From Lysinibacillus_B sp042920265 (GTDB lineage Bacteria; Bacillota; Bacilli; Bacillales_A; Planococcaceae): 64,000 nt of DNA. Location: assembly GCF_042920265.1 (NCBI RefSeq), contig NZ_JBDQZI010000010.1, forward strand, positions 1-64,000, given 5' to 3'. The notes below the pieces were generated by a model that was not told the DNA's origin, ran no database searches, and saw only the letters and a program-made list of their open reading frames with translations. This document shows, piece after piece, positions 33,943 to 41,268 of this stretch. The translations under genes were made by a program, and so were the position numbers. Numbering within the stretch: the stretch's first letter is position 1; each line of letters opens with the position of its first letter.

Positions 33943-35148
33943 TTAATTCACAATATTGTGTTCATATAAATAATTGTAGGAAATATCGATAAATAGATAT
34001 TGATTATTAGGTAAAGCCATACTAAATGTTCGTGTTAATTCTCCTGTTTCAATATCTGAGTAAGCAGATGATAGATTGGCTACCTGATCTTGGCGCATTT
34101 TCAATAAATTCTGCAAGAAATATGGTCGCCAGCTCCAATTTTTGCCGAGCGCCTCTTCTTCAAGCATCCACTGATTGTGCTTCCATGTAATATTCGGTGT
34201 CGTTTGGAATCCTTCACCATTACAAATATATAAACGGAATGTATACTCTTGTAATTGTTGTGCCAGCTCTTTTAATTTCTCTACATGATCACTCGTTGGA
34301 CCAATTTGTTCAACGCTTGACGTAATTTTTTTCTCGAGTTTTTTTAATTCCTCTAATTTATGCTTCAGTAGCTTTTTTTCCGTCGCTATAAATTGCTCAC
34401 ATTCATCACGAAAACGTGGTTTTAGTGTATCGCGTGGGATAAAGGATGACGCTGGCTTTTGTAAATAGGCCCCTTTATAATAGCGGGCACCATTTTTCCA
34501 ACCGTGCTGTAATTGGTAAATGTTATCAATATCATTGACCATAAGCGATGCACCCATTTTCAACGCAAGTGTGCGCAGTGTTGTAAATACATAATTTTGA
34601 CTGCCCCACTTATTATAGTTAAGCTCACTTACATTAATACTTAGTACACTCGGCTCTAACATTAAAATCGCATTGAGTTGGCTATGTGCACCAATATTCG
34701 CTAAACCAATTTTCACACCATATGTTTTAATGTATTTAATGACATGGTGTACATGTCTAATATCTCCTTTAAACAGATGCTCATTCATCGTCAGTGTAAT
34801 ATGATGCAGTTTGTGCTCAGGAATGAGTTCTTTTAATAAGGAAAAATAACTTTCGCCAAAATCAGTCATTAATAAGTTTGGATTACATGGAATATATAGA
34901 TCAATTTGGTCAATTTCATGTAAGGCAGATTCAATGGCTTGACGTACAACCATTTGCTCTACTTCTGCTCTAATCTCTTCGGGTACTTCGTCACTATATG
35001 TAAATTTTTCAATATCGATTACTTTTTCTTTATCTACAATGCGCCCAATTACTTCATACGCAACAATGCTATGTTCATCTGCACTATAAATTGGCTCATA
35101 TAATATTTCTATTTGGTCTAACTTATCTAATACTTCTAGCATATCCAT
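33943..35148 (-). CDS. ykuI: YkuI-like EAL-domain protein, catalytic site degenerate
   Basis: A 401-residue protein aligned by eye with B. subtilis YkuI: EAL domain at about 1-245, coiled linker (about 245-300), and PAS-like YkuI_C sensor domain (about 300-401, with NWSWRPYFLQNLLKMR and DIETGELTRTFS). In active EAL proteins the domain hydrolyses cyclic di-GMP. Here the first Glu is kept (YEVIGRI) and the Asn also (CNPNLL). The ExxE Glu is Thr (LTMNEH), DD/DN is LAN, KID is SIN, the late Glu is Asn (VNDID) and QGY is KGA. It is therefore probably not a phosphodiesterase but a c-di-GMP-independent or ligand-binding regulator. GAGGAGGTTGTCTA precedes the ATG. Confidence 0.85.
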   Translation of the reverse strand: MDMLEVLDKLDQIEILYEPIYSADEHSIVAYEVIGRIVDKEKVIDIEKFTYSDEVPEEIRAEVEQMVVRQAIESALHEIDQIDLYIPCNPNLLMTDFGESYFSLLKELIPEHKLHHITLTMNEHLFKGDIRHVHHVIKYIKTYGVKIGLANIGAHSQLNAILMLEPSVLSINVSELNYNKWGSQNYVFTTLRTLALKMGASLMVNDIDNIYQLQHGWKNGARYYKGAYLQKPASSFIPRDTLKPRFRDECEQFIATEKKLLKHKLEELKKLEKKITSSVEQIGPTSDHVEKLKELAQQLQEYTFRLYICNGEGFQTTPNITWKHNQWMLEEEALGKNWSWRPYFLQNLLKMRQDQVANLSSAYSDIETGELTRTFSMALPNNQYLFIDISYNYLYEHNIVN

Positions 35149-35630
35149 TAGACAACCTCCTCACCCTTTACCATAGCCTTATGATAAAGCAAACGCTCCA
35201 ATAATTCAAAGTAAGTCACTAATTACTAGTAACATCATCAGAATTAACCTTTTTCAAGTAAATTATATACAATGAGTAGCGGCTTTGGCACATAGGACAC
35301 ATACGGCAATTAATCTCTTAACTAATTCTTTCCTACCTCTCATGTTAAAGTAGAAGCTCTGTAATACATAATACATACATCGACTTATGAATTCCCGCTT
35401 TTGCCCATCTATGTATGACCGATAGAATAGCCAAATGAATACTCACTTGCTCTCGAGTTGTTCTGAGCATCTCGATAAGAAGTTGTTTCTTCCATTTATA
35501 TACCAATTTTTACATTACTGTGTTATCATACGCTCAACTTGTATAGTGATGAAAAGAGGAATGTATAACATTATTCCCCTGACACAATAAAGGCGTATAT
35601 GAAGTCGGACATAAAAGGAGAGAGAGGCTT
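35149..35630. other. gene-free interval of about 480 bp
   Basis: No reading frame with a credible start, no repeat shared with the other intervals and no clear pseudogene was found on either strand. The last 60 bp hold the ribosome site of the small gene at 35631. An open question is whether the middle contains an RNA gene; I see no canonical promoter-terminator pair. Confidence 0.5.
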
Positions 35631-35804
35631 TTGACTGAGTTGCCGTATGTTATTATAACTGCCATCGCATTAATGAGTAGTTGGTTTGATTATAGAAGAA
35701 AAGTGAAAAAAGCGGACACTGAAGAAGAAATAAGAAGGGCATTTGTCCCTCTTTTATTAATGATACTTTTGTTTACGATATGTGTTTGGATATTTCTCAC
35801 TTAA
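35631..35804 (+). CDS. small two-helix membrane protein (57 residues)
   Basis: A short gene starting with TTG at 35631 and ending in TAA at 35802-35804. AAAGGAGAGAGAGGC directly upstream (35614 onward) is a strong ribosome site. The product begins MTELPYVIITAIALMSSW and has two hydrophobic stretches (about residues 4-17 and 38-56). The highly charged connector DYRRKVKKADTEEEIRRAF between them is probably cytoplasmic. It ends VWIFLT. I do not recognise a family. The layout resembles many small Bacillales membrane proteins of unknown function. A bidirectional terminator lies about 35 nt downstream. Confidence 0.6.
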   Translation: MTELPYVIITAIALMSSWFDYRRKVKKADTEEEIRRAFVPLLLMILLFTICVWIFLT

Positions 35805-35837
35805 ACTTTTGCGATGATCATTCTATTTTTGATACTC

Positions 35838-35872
35838 AAAAGAGCCATCCTATCTTTAGGACAGCTCCCTTT
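35838..35872. terminator. bidirectional terminator between the small membrane gene and yutM
   Basis: AAAGAGCCATCCTA (35838-35852) pairs with TAGGACAGCTCCCTTT (35857-35872) with one or two mismatches, and a T run follows on the minus strand. Confidence 0.7.
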
Positions 35873-35891
35873 GTTTACCTATTTTCTACTG

Positions 35892-36266
35892 TTATTCACA
35901 ATCCCCTGGTGTTCCTTCACGCTGGGCTGCTTTAAAGCTTGTGCCACATCCACAGGAAGCAATCGCATTCGGATTTTCGATTGTAAAGCCGCCACCCATG
36001 AGTGATTGTTTAAAGTCCACTTCCGTACCTTGTAAAATAGGTGCATCTTCACGGCTTACAACAATTTGTAACCCATGTTGCATATCTAAATAATCGTCTT
36101 CGTTAATTGTTGTATCAAAGGCCATGCCATAAGAAAGTCCGCTACAACCGCCGCCCTTAACAGCGACACGTAAATACGAACCTTCCTCCTCGTTATGTTT
36201 CATCATTTCCTTTACTTGAAACGAGGCCGCTTCCGTTAAAATAATTACCTGTTTTTCATTTGTCAT
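35892..36266 (-). CDS. yutM: HesB/IscA-type iron-sulfur cluster carrier
   Basis: A 124-residue A-type carrier protein that hands Fe-S clusters from the SUF machinery to client enzymes. The three conserved cysteines are C41 (GGGCSGLSYG) and C105/C107 (ASCGCGTSF). The start is ATG 36266, placed after AAGGAAGGTGA; a GTG three codons upstream lies within that site. B. subtilis YutM is the closest relative I know. The C-terminal extension KAAQREGTPGDCE is longer than in E. coli IscA and holds one more cysteine near the end. It shares the cellular process with yutI (37173) and sufCDSUB (58320-63581). Confidence 0.9.
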   Translation of the reverse strand: MTNEKQVIILTEAASFQVKEMMKHNEEEGSYLRVAVKGGGCSGLSYGMAFDTTINEDDYLDMQHGLQIVVSREDAPILQGTEVDFKQSLMGGGFTIENPNAIASCGCGTSFKAAQREGTPGDCE

Positions 36267-36417
36267 TCGTGTCACCTTCCTTCTTTTTTATCATATCAAG
36301 TGTGTTGAACTTGTGACAACAAAAGCGTTTCAAAAAATATTAATAAAAATCATTCAGACACATTACTAAATACTGTTATAATAGTCTTACGAATAATAGA
36401 TTAAGGGGTTTAGAGAA

Positions 36418-37098
36418 ATGGAACTATCACCTTATTATGAAAAGAAAATGGACTGTTTGAACTGTAAGAAAAGCTTTCCCACATTAAAAGTACGTTCGAA
36501 ATTCATAAAAGTTGCTTCCTCAGACAGCGACTTTCAACCTATTTACGCTGATGAAAATGTACAAGCATTGTACTATAATGTGTTCGTTTGTGAACATTGC
36601 GGATTTTCTTTTACCGAAGACTTTACGAAATATTTTGCCCCAGGTATAAAAGAACAAATTGATGAGCAAATCACAAAAAAATGGGTGCATCACGACTTCA
36701 ACGGAGAGCGAACTGTATTTCAAGCCATTCAAGCATATAAACTGGCTTTACTTTGTGCGGATATTAAGAAAGAAAAATCGGTAGCGAAAGCTGGCCTTGC
36801 GTTACGTTTAGGATGGCTTTATCGCTCATTAAAAAATGCTGGGCAGGAACAACGATTTTTAAAAATTGCACGCGATCAATATATGGAATCTTTTTCCACG
36901 GAAGATTATGCCAGTACACAGATGTCTGGTGTACGTATTATGTATATGATTGCAGAGCTTTCTCGTCGACTGGGGGATAACGAAAATGCCACACGCTTCT
37001 TCTCAAAAGTCATTGAAAACCAACGGACAGGCGGGGAGGCAAAGCTTGTTGAAATGGCAAAAGAGCAGTGGGAATTAATGCGGGCCAATCGAACATAA
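36418..37098 (+). CDS. DUF2225 family zinc-ribbon/TPR-like protein
   Basis: A 226-residue cytosolic protein. Two CxxC pairs (C13/C16 in CLNCKKSF and C58/C61 in CEHCGFSF) probably bind one zinc ion. The rest (about 95-226) is helical with tetratricopeptide-like repeats (AGLALRLGWLYRSLKNAGQEQRFL; AELSRRLGDNENATRFFSKVIEN). The family, DUF2225, is widespread in Firmicutes and uncharacterised. AAGGGGTTTAGAGAA precedes the ATG. Its neighbours are all iron-sulfur or redox genes, which may be meaningful, but no partner can be named. Confidence 0.8.
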   Translation: MELSPYYEKKMDCLNCKKSFPTLKVRSKFIKVASSDSDFQPIYADENVQALYYNVFVCEHCGFSFTEDFTKYFAPGIKEQIDEQITKKWVHHDFNGERTVFQAIQAYKLALLCADIKKEKSVAKAGLALRLGWLYRSLKNAGQEQRFLKIARDQYMESFSTEDYASTQMSGVRIMYMIAELSRRLGDNENATRFFSKVIENQRTGGEAKLVEMAKEQWELMRANRT

Positions 37099-37115
37099 GT
37101 GAGGAAAATCAAAGA

Positions 37116-37149
37116 AAAGGGTGCCGTCTGAACGTAAGACGGCACCTTT
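37116..37149. terminator. bidirectional terminator between the DUF2225 gene and yutI
   Basis: AAAGGGTGCCGTCT (37116-37129) pairs with AGACGGCACCTTT (37137-37149). Confidence 0.9.
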
Positions 37150-37172
37150 AATAGTTTAAAAGAGATATAATT

Positions 37173-37409
37173 TTAGAATACTTGCTCTACTTCGATAATG
37201 CCTGGTACTTCCTCTAGAAGTGCACGCTCAATACCTGCTTTTAATGTAATTGTAGAACTTGGGCAGCTGCCACATGCACCTAAAAGGCGTAATTTTACGA
37301 TACCATCCTCGATATCTACAAGTTCACAGTCCCCTCCATCGCGAAGTAAAAACGGACGTAATTTATCTAAAACTTCTTGTACTAGTTCTTTTTGTTCTGT
37401 TTCTGTCAT
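37173..37409 (-). CDS. yutI: NifU C-terminal-domain iron-sulfur scaffold/carrier
   Basis: A 78-residue stand-alone Nfu domain. The CxxC motif C46-GS-C49 (GACGSCPSSTITLKAGIE) binds a [4Fe-4S] cluster between two subunits, and the N-terminal LRPFLLRDGGDCELVDIEDGIV is typical of the family. It carries clusters to targets such as lipoyl synthase, which is encoded nearby (41717). Matches B. subtilis YutI in sequence and place. GAAAGGAGTCGAGAGAA lies before the ATG. Confidence 0.93.
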   Translation of the reverse strand: MTETEQKELVQEVLDKLRPFLLRDGGDCELVDIEDGIVKLRLLGACGSCPSSTITLKAGIERALLEEVPGIIEVEQVF

Positions 37410-37493
37410 TTCTCTCGACTCCTTTCACTAAAATCATTATAATGTGAAGAAACGAAAAAATCCAATGTTGAATGATGAAAGGTCGGTATACTG

Positions 37494-37823
37494 ATGGAAC
37501 AAACAAAAGCGATGATTGAAGTATATGGTGCGGATATACAATGTGCGAGCTGTGTAAACGCCCCATCCTCTAAAGATACATACGAATGGTTACAAGCAGC
37601 AATTGATCGTAAGTTCCCCAACCAACCATACACAATCCGTTACATAGACATAGAAAGTGAACTCACAGATGCACGTGATCTGGATTACGCAAATCGGATT
37701 CATGAAGATGAATTTTTTTACCCACTTGTATTAATTAATGAGGAAGTAGTGGGTGAAGGGTATGTGCAAATTAAACCTGTATTTACCGCTTTAGAGAAGC
37801 TAGGTTATATTTCCATATCATAA
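37494..37823 (+). CDS. yuzD: YuzD family protein (DUF1462), thioredoxin-like
   Basis: A 109-residue protein with a thioredoxin-like layout: beta strand VEVYGADIQ-type start, then C17-AS-C20 (a CxxC at the start of helix 1), and FYPLVLINEEVVGEGYVQ near residue 75, where thioredoxins have the cis-proline strand. The family (DUF1462) is named from B. subtilis YuzD; function unknown, probably redox. It is divergent from yutI by 85 bp, and the same pairing is seen in B. subtilis as I remember it. Confidence 0.82.
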   Translation: MEQTKAMIEVYGADIQCASCVNAPSSKDTYEWLQAAIDRKFPNQPYTIRYIDIESELTDARDLDYANRIHEDEFFYPLVLINEEVVGEGYVQIKPVFTALEKLGYISIS

Positions 37824-37826
37824 TAC

Positions 37827-37860
37827 AAAGGTGTCTCATTGTTTTATGAGACACCTTTTA
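37827..37860. terminator. bidirectional terminator between yuzD and yutJ
   Basis: AAAGGTGTCTCAT (37827-37839) pairs with ATGAGACACCTTT (37846-37858), followed by T residues. Confidence 0.92.
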
Positions 37861-37863
37861 TTA

Positions 37864-38937
37864 TTATGAATTATGGTTTTGATACTTATACATCCATAGT
37901 AAACCCGATTTCATTAAACGTGCGATACGCCCTGTAACAGTCGTATCTGCTAAGTATACAAATCCTTGTTTTTTACCTAAAGAGCCCATAAAGCCTTTTA
38001 GCTTAATGTCTGGCATTGTTTCTGGCAATGTTCCACCACTCCAACGCATTTTTAATACTTTCACAACGCGCTCTGCTTGTTCTTCTGCCAATTGTGCTGT
38101 CGGTGGTAACTCCGATGAAGCACAGTCACCAATGACATAAATATGCTCGTCATCTAGTAAGTTGAAGTATTGTGTGACAATAGGACGATCAAATTTATCT
38201 TTTTCTACTTCCATCTCACGTACAATTTTTACAGGTTGAACACCTGCTGTCCAAACAATCGCATCTGCCTCAATCACTTGATCATGATTATATAAAAGAT
38301 TCGGTTCAACACGTGTAATGTTCGACTGTGCAATCACGTCAACATCATGTTTTTCAAACCAAGATTTAATATAGTTACTTAATTTTTCTGGGAAATCGCG
38401 CAAAATACGATGTGAACGGTCGAATAGCTTAATGTTTAAATCTGCTCGACTTTCACGTAATTCACTTGCAAGCTCAATACCTGATAGTCCTGCGCCTACA
38501 ATCGCTACAGTTGAACCTGGTGCTAAACCACATAACTTTTCAAATGTACTGCGAGATTTAGCAATTGTCTGAATACTATATGTGTTCTCCGCCGCGCCAG
38601 GTACCCCGTGATACTTATCTTCACAACCTAAACCAATGACTAGATCATCATATTCTACAACATGGCCATCTTCTAAATAAACGACCTTTTCTTCACGGTC
38701 CACTCGTACGACTTCTCCATATACCTTCTTTAATCGGTCATGTTCTGGAAATGCTACACGTACTTCCTTATCCGTTGAAGTACCAGCTGCTAATGCGTAA
38801 AATTCTGTTTTTAGACTATGGAAAGGTGCACGATCTATTAACGTAATTTCCGTATCAAGAGGTAAATTATTTGGTAATAAGCGTAGTAATACACGCATAT
38901 TACCGTATCCGCCACCTAATAAAACTAATTTTTTCAT
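37864..38937 (-). CDS. yutJ: NDH-2-like FAD/NAD(P) oxidoreductase
   Basis: A 357-residue type II NADH dehydrogenase-like flavoprotein. FAD fold: VLLGGGYGNMRVLLRLL (4-20). NAD fold: VAIVGAGLSGIELASELRE (about 144-162). It has AGVQPV and PPTAQLAEEQAERVVKVL, and a C-terminal hydrophobic end (GLLWMYKYQN). It is shorter than yumB and forms its own branch (B. subtilis YutJ). It probably oxidises NADH at the membrane. AAAGGAGAACAAGC precedes the ATG. The promoter overlaps a Rex box (39007-39024), so expression should rise when NADH accumulates. Enzyme activity is inferred from the family. Confidence 0.88.
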   Translation of the reverse strand: MKKLVLLGGGYGNMRVLLRLLPNNLPLDTEITLIDRAPFHSLKTEFYALAAGTSTDKEVRVAFPEHDRLKKVYGEVVRVDREEKVVYLEDGHVVEYDDLVIGLGCEDKYHGVPGAAENTYSIQTIAKSRSTFEKLCGLAPGSTVAIVGAGLSGIELASELRESRADLNIKLFDRSHRILRDFPEKLSNYIKSWFEKHDVDVIAQSNITRVEPNLLYNHDQVIEADAIVWTAGVQPVKIVREMEVEKDKFDRPIVTQYFNLLDDEHIYVIGDCASSELPPTAQLAEEQAERVVKVLKMRWSGGTLPETMPDIKLKGFMGSLGKKQGFVYLADTTVTGRIARLMKSGLLWMYKYQNHNS

Positions 38938-38995
38938 GCTTGTTCTCCTTTATACACTCTACCATTCTAATATGTTCACAAAGTATCCATAAATG

Positions 38996-39024
38996 AGTAT
39001 AGCCGATTGTGAGATGTTTCACAA
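38996..39024 (-). promoter_or_regulatory. promoter of yutJ, overlapping a Rex box
   Basis: Minus-strand TTGTGA (39019-39024), 17-bp spacer, TATACT (38996-39001). The -35 hexamer is one half of the Rex site at 39007-39024. Confidence 0.7.
39007..39024. promoter_or_regulatory. Rex operator, site 1
   Basis: TTGTGAGATGTTTCACAA, one mismatch from the Rex consensus TTGTGAA-N4-TTCACAA. It covers the -35 box of yutJ. Confidence 0.75.
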
Positions 39025-39039
39025 TATATTATTGTATTT

Positions 39040-39057
39040 TTGTGAAGTTTTTCACAA
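39040..39057. promoter_or_regulatory. Rex operator, site 2
   Basis: TTGTGAAGTTTTTCACAA, a full match to the Rex consensus. It ends 10 bp before the -35 box of the yuzB promoter and is centred 33 bp from site 1 (about three helical turns). Confidence 0.8.
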
Positions 39058-39067
39058 GTTGTACGAA

Positions 39068-39096
39068 TTGACGAAAAATCCAAATCCAAGTAGCAT
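39068..39096 (+). promoter_or_regulatory. promoter of yuzB
   Basis: TTGACG (39068-39073), 17-bp spacer, TAGCAT (39091-39096), then AGTGAGGTGA before the ATG at 39119. Confidence 0.55.
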
Positions 39097-39118
39097 ACTT
39101 ACAGTGAGGTGACACAAC

Positions 39119-39355
39119 ATGAATCCATTGGTAGAGTTTTGTATTAGCAATTTAGCAAATGGTGCCCAAAAAACATTCGAAGCACTTGAAAAAGATCCAA
39201 ATATTGATGTGTTAGAATACGGTTGTTTAAGTTATTGTACGAAATGCGCGAATTCCTTATATGCAGTCGTAAATGGCGACATAGTCGAAGCACATACAGC
39301 TGATGAATTAACTCAAAAAATTTATGCATATATCGAAGAAAATCCGATGTGGTAA
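39119..39355 (+). CDS. yuzB: YuzB family cysteine-rich protein (DUF1450)
   Basis: A 78-residue cytosolic protein of the DUF1450/YuzB family with four conserved cysteines (C8, C36, C40, C43; CISNL and YGCLSYCTKC). The first and the last three could bind a metal or an iron-sulfur cluster. Function unknown. GTGAGGTGACACAAC precedes the ATG. It is divergent from the NADH dehydrogenase yutJ with two Rex boxes in between, so it may respond to the NADH/NAD+ ratio together with it. Confidence 0.82.
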   Translation: MNPLVEFCISNLANGAQKTFEALEKDPNIDVLEYGCLSYCTKCANSLYAVVNGDIVEAHTADELTQKIYAYIEENPMW

Positions 39356-39465
39356 ACGGCTAATTTGTTATGTCGTTAGATTAAACTTATAAATGCCCTC
39401 TTTTTTATTTTCTTATGCATGAATACGAAGCTTTGTTTCTCGATTTTTTCAAAAAAACAATTAAA

Positions 39466-39713
39466 AACCGCGTCTTTTATAGACGCGGTTACAGTATAGA
39501 CAAAGTCGAAGTTTGACTTTGTCTACAAATATTTTTAGATAAAACTGAAAAACAGCAAAATCTGCAGACTGTCTTGAAAACGCTTGACAGACAAGGCGCG
39601 TAGCCGAGCGAAGACACGAATAGAACATAAGTTCATGAGCGGACGAGCGAGGCAAGCAACGCAGGATGAAAGCGTTTGTCAACAGTCTGAACCACGTCTT
39701 TTATAAACGCGGT
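39466..39713. repeat. palindromic repeat element, type D
   Basis: A composite of inverted repeats. There is a perfect hairpin AACCGCGTCT/AGACGCGGTT (39466-39490), a second TAGACAAAGTC/GACTTTGTCTA (39497-39525), and a 125-bp unit with inverted ends CAGACTGT (39565-39572) and ACAGTCTG (39682-39689). The unit is GC-rich inside (GGCGCGTAGCCGAGCGAAG ... GACGAGCGAGGCAAGCAACG). Last comes an imperfect copy of the first hairpin, ACCACGTCTTTTATAAACGCGGT (39691-39713). The last piece overlaps the end of yutF and supplies its stop codon. I recognise the inner unit as a type of repeat seen in Lysinibacillus-like genomes (general knowledge). Confidence 0.65.
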
Positions 39714-40462
39714 AGCTTAGTTAAATCCTCTACAATATACGTTGGCTGTGCAGGCATTGATTTGACCACTTCTGGCGCTGTGACACCCGTTGCCACATGT
39801 ACGGTAATACAACCGTAGTTAATACCACATAAAATATCCGTATCATAATTATCGCCGACCATGACAAAATCATGGCGTGTAATATCGTGCTCTTCTGCAA
39901 TCATTTCGAGCATGACAGGTGACGGCTTCCCGATAAATAACGGCTCCACCCCGCATACATTTGCAACCATACGTACAAACGAGCCGTTTCCTGGTACAAA
40001 ACCATCTTCTGTCGGAAAACGAATGTCTTCATTTGTACCGATGAGTTTTGCCCCTCGCTGCACGGTTAAGCAAGCTTCAGCAAGACGTTTATAATCAATT
40101 GTCCGATCAATCCCCATCACCAGCACGTCTACTTCGCCTTCGTCTGTTACCATAATTCCTTCGCCTTCAAGTGCTGCACGAATACCATCTGCACCAATTA
40201 CGCGCACCTTTGCTTCACTGTAATGTTTAGCCACGTACTTGGCTGTTGATAAGGCACTCGAATAAATATTCGAAACAGGCACATCTACACCGATTGCATG
40301 TAATGCTTGTTGTAGCTGCTCACGTGTTTTGGAAGAATTATTTGTGACATAAAATGGCTCATTGCCTTCTGCTTGTAATGCTTTTATAAAAGTTACCGCA
40401 GTAGGAATACCTGTTTTCCCTCGGTACACTGTGCCATCTAGGTCAAAGCAAAAACGTTTCAT
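39701..40462 (-). CDS. yutF: HAD-superfamily phosphatase, NagD/p-nitrophenylphosphatase type
   Basis: A 253-residue HAD phosphatase with all four motifs: FDLDGTVYRG (D7 and D9, near the N terminus), VTNNSSKTR (about 39-47), GKPSPVML (catalytic lysine, about 178) and MVGDNYDTDI (about 201-210), plus a type IIA cap. Such enzymes remove phosphate from small metabolites; the natural substrate is unknown. GAGGACAAGTAAG precedes the ATG; one base after the yutE stop, so cotranscribed. The last four codons (LPRL) and the stop lie inside a palindromic repeat, suggesting that the original end of the gene was replaced. Confidence 0.9.
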   Translation of the reverse strand: MKRFCFDLDGTVYRGKTGIPTAVTFIKALQAEGNEPFYVTNNSSKTREQLQQALHAIGVDVPVSNIYSSALSTAKYVAKHYSEAKVRVIGADGIRAALEGEGIMVTDEGEVDVLVMGIDRTIDYKRLAEACLTVQRGAKLIGTNEDIRFPTEDGFVPGNGSFVRMVANVCGVEPLFIGKPSPVMLEMIAEEHDITRHDFVMVGDNYDTDILCGINYGCITVHVATGVTAPEVVKSMPAQPTYIVEDLTKLPRL

Positions 40463-40463
40463 C

Positions 40464-40913
40464 TTACTTGTCCTCTGGTAAAAAGGCAGAAACAGGCCCT
40501 AGCTCATTTGTTAAGTAGTCTTGCACTTTACCTGGGAACGCTTTAATAGCTGGTAAGTTTGTTGTTAAAACATGTAGTACTTCCGCGTCATTCACTTGAA
40601 TGAATTCACGTACTAGCATTTTGCGTAAGCCAACTACTACTTTTAACGGAGCATCCATTTCAGGTGTAATGACTTTTTCATCGACTAAAATGTCGATAAT
40701 ATCCTCATAGCTACCTGGGTCGCGCATAATGAAACCATCAATCATTAAATTACCGACGTCCATCATGGATTCCATTAAATTATGACCGATTCGTTGTAGC
40801 GCTAATTTATTGACAGTTGAATCTAACCAATCCGTGTTTGCTTCTAACACCGTGATTAATTCATTCATATGTTGTAAATTTAACGTAATTTTGTTGCGAT
40901 CTACGAAGTACAT
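40464..40913 (-). CDS. yutE: DUF86 (HepT-like fold) protein YutE
   Basis: A 149-residue helical protein of the DUF86 family. LQRIGHNLMESMMDVGNLMIDGFIMRDPGSYEDIIDILVD (about 42-81) is nearly invariant in YutE proteins. HepT toxins of the same family carry an RNase motif R-X4-6-H-X-Y. Here the corresponding stretch LRKMLVREF has no histidine, and there is no MNT-type nucleotidyltransferase partner, so this is not a toxin-antitoxin pair. Function unknown. TTGGAGG lies before the ATG. Confidence 0.82.
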   Translation of the reverse strand: MYFVDRNKITLNLQHMNELITVLEANTDWLDSTVNKLALQRIGHNLMESMMDVGNLMIDGFIMRDPGSYEDIIDILVDEKVITPEMDAPLKVVVGLRKMLVREFIQVNDAEVLHVLTTNLPAIKAFPGKVQDYLTNELGPVSAFLPEDK

Positions 40914-41001
40914 AAAGTACAGCCTCCAATCAATATATGTTGATACTGTTTTCCTATATATAGTACCATATTATAGAGGATTGGAAGGAGCTTTCGCGAA
41001 T

Positions 41002-41268
41002 ATGGAACGATTTTTCTTATATGATGATGTTGAAGATACAAAAACGCGCTTTGTGAGCTTTACGGGCAAAACGCAACGCTATGATTTAGCGATTTTACAA
41101 AGTAGCCGTTTCTTCGGAAAAGTGCTTGTACTTGATATTCAATTTGGTCGCTTTGCCATTATTGGACCAGACGATGTCGAAGAACCTGGTTACTTAGAAC
41201 ATGTGTACAATCGAACTGAAGAAGAAGCGTCAGATTTACGAGACTACTTACGTGAATTATTAAGTTAA
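41002..41268 (+). CDS. DUF3055 family protein
   Basis: An 88-residue soluble protein with the DUF3055 (SAV0927) pattern: FLYDDVEDTKTRFVSFTG, then RYDLAI, RFFGKVLVLDIQFGRFAIIGPDD and EPGYLEHVY. Function unknown. The start is ATG 41002 with GGAAGGAG 11 nt upstream. The frame is open further left, but that part overlaps the divergent yutE gene and has no ribosome site. It is divergent from yutE and ends at a strong terminator. Confidence 0.78.
   Translation: MERFFLYDDVEDTKTRFVSFTGKTQRYDLAILQSSRFFGKVLVLDIQFGRFAIIGPDDVEEPGYLEHVYNRTEEEASDLRDYLRELLS

Noticed and set aside
40464..40913. HepT toxin of a toxin-antitoxin system
   Set aside because: RNase motif absent and no MNT antitoxin gene; the conserved YutE branch fits better.
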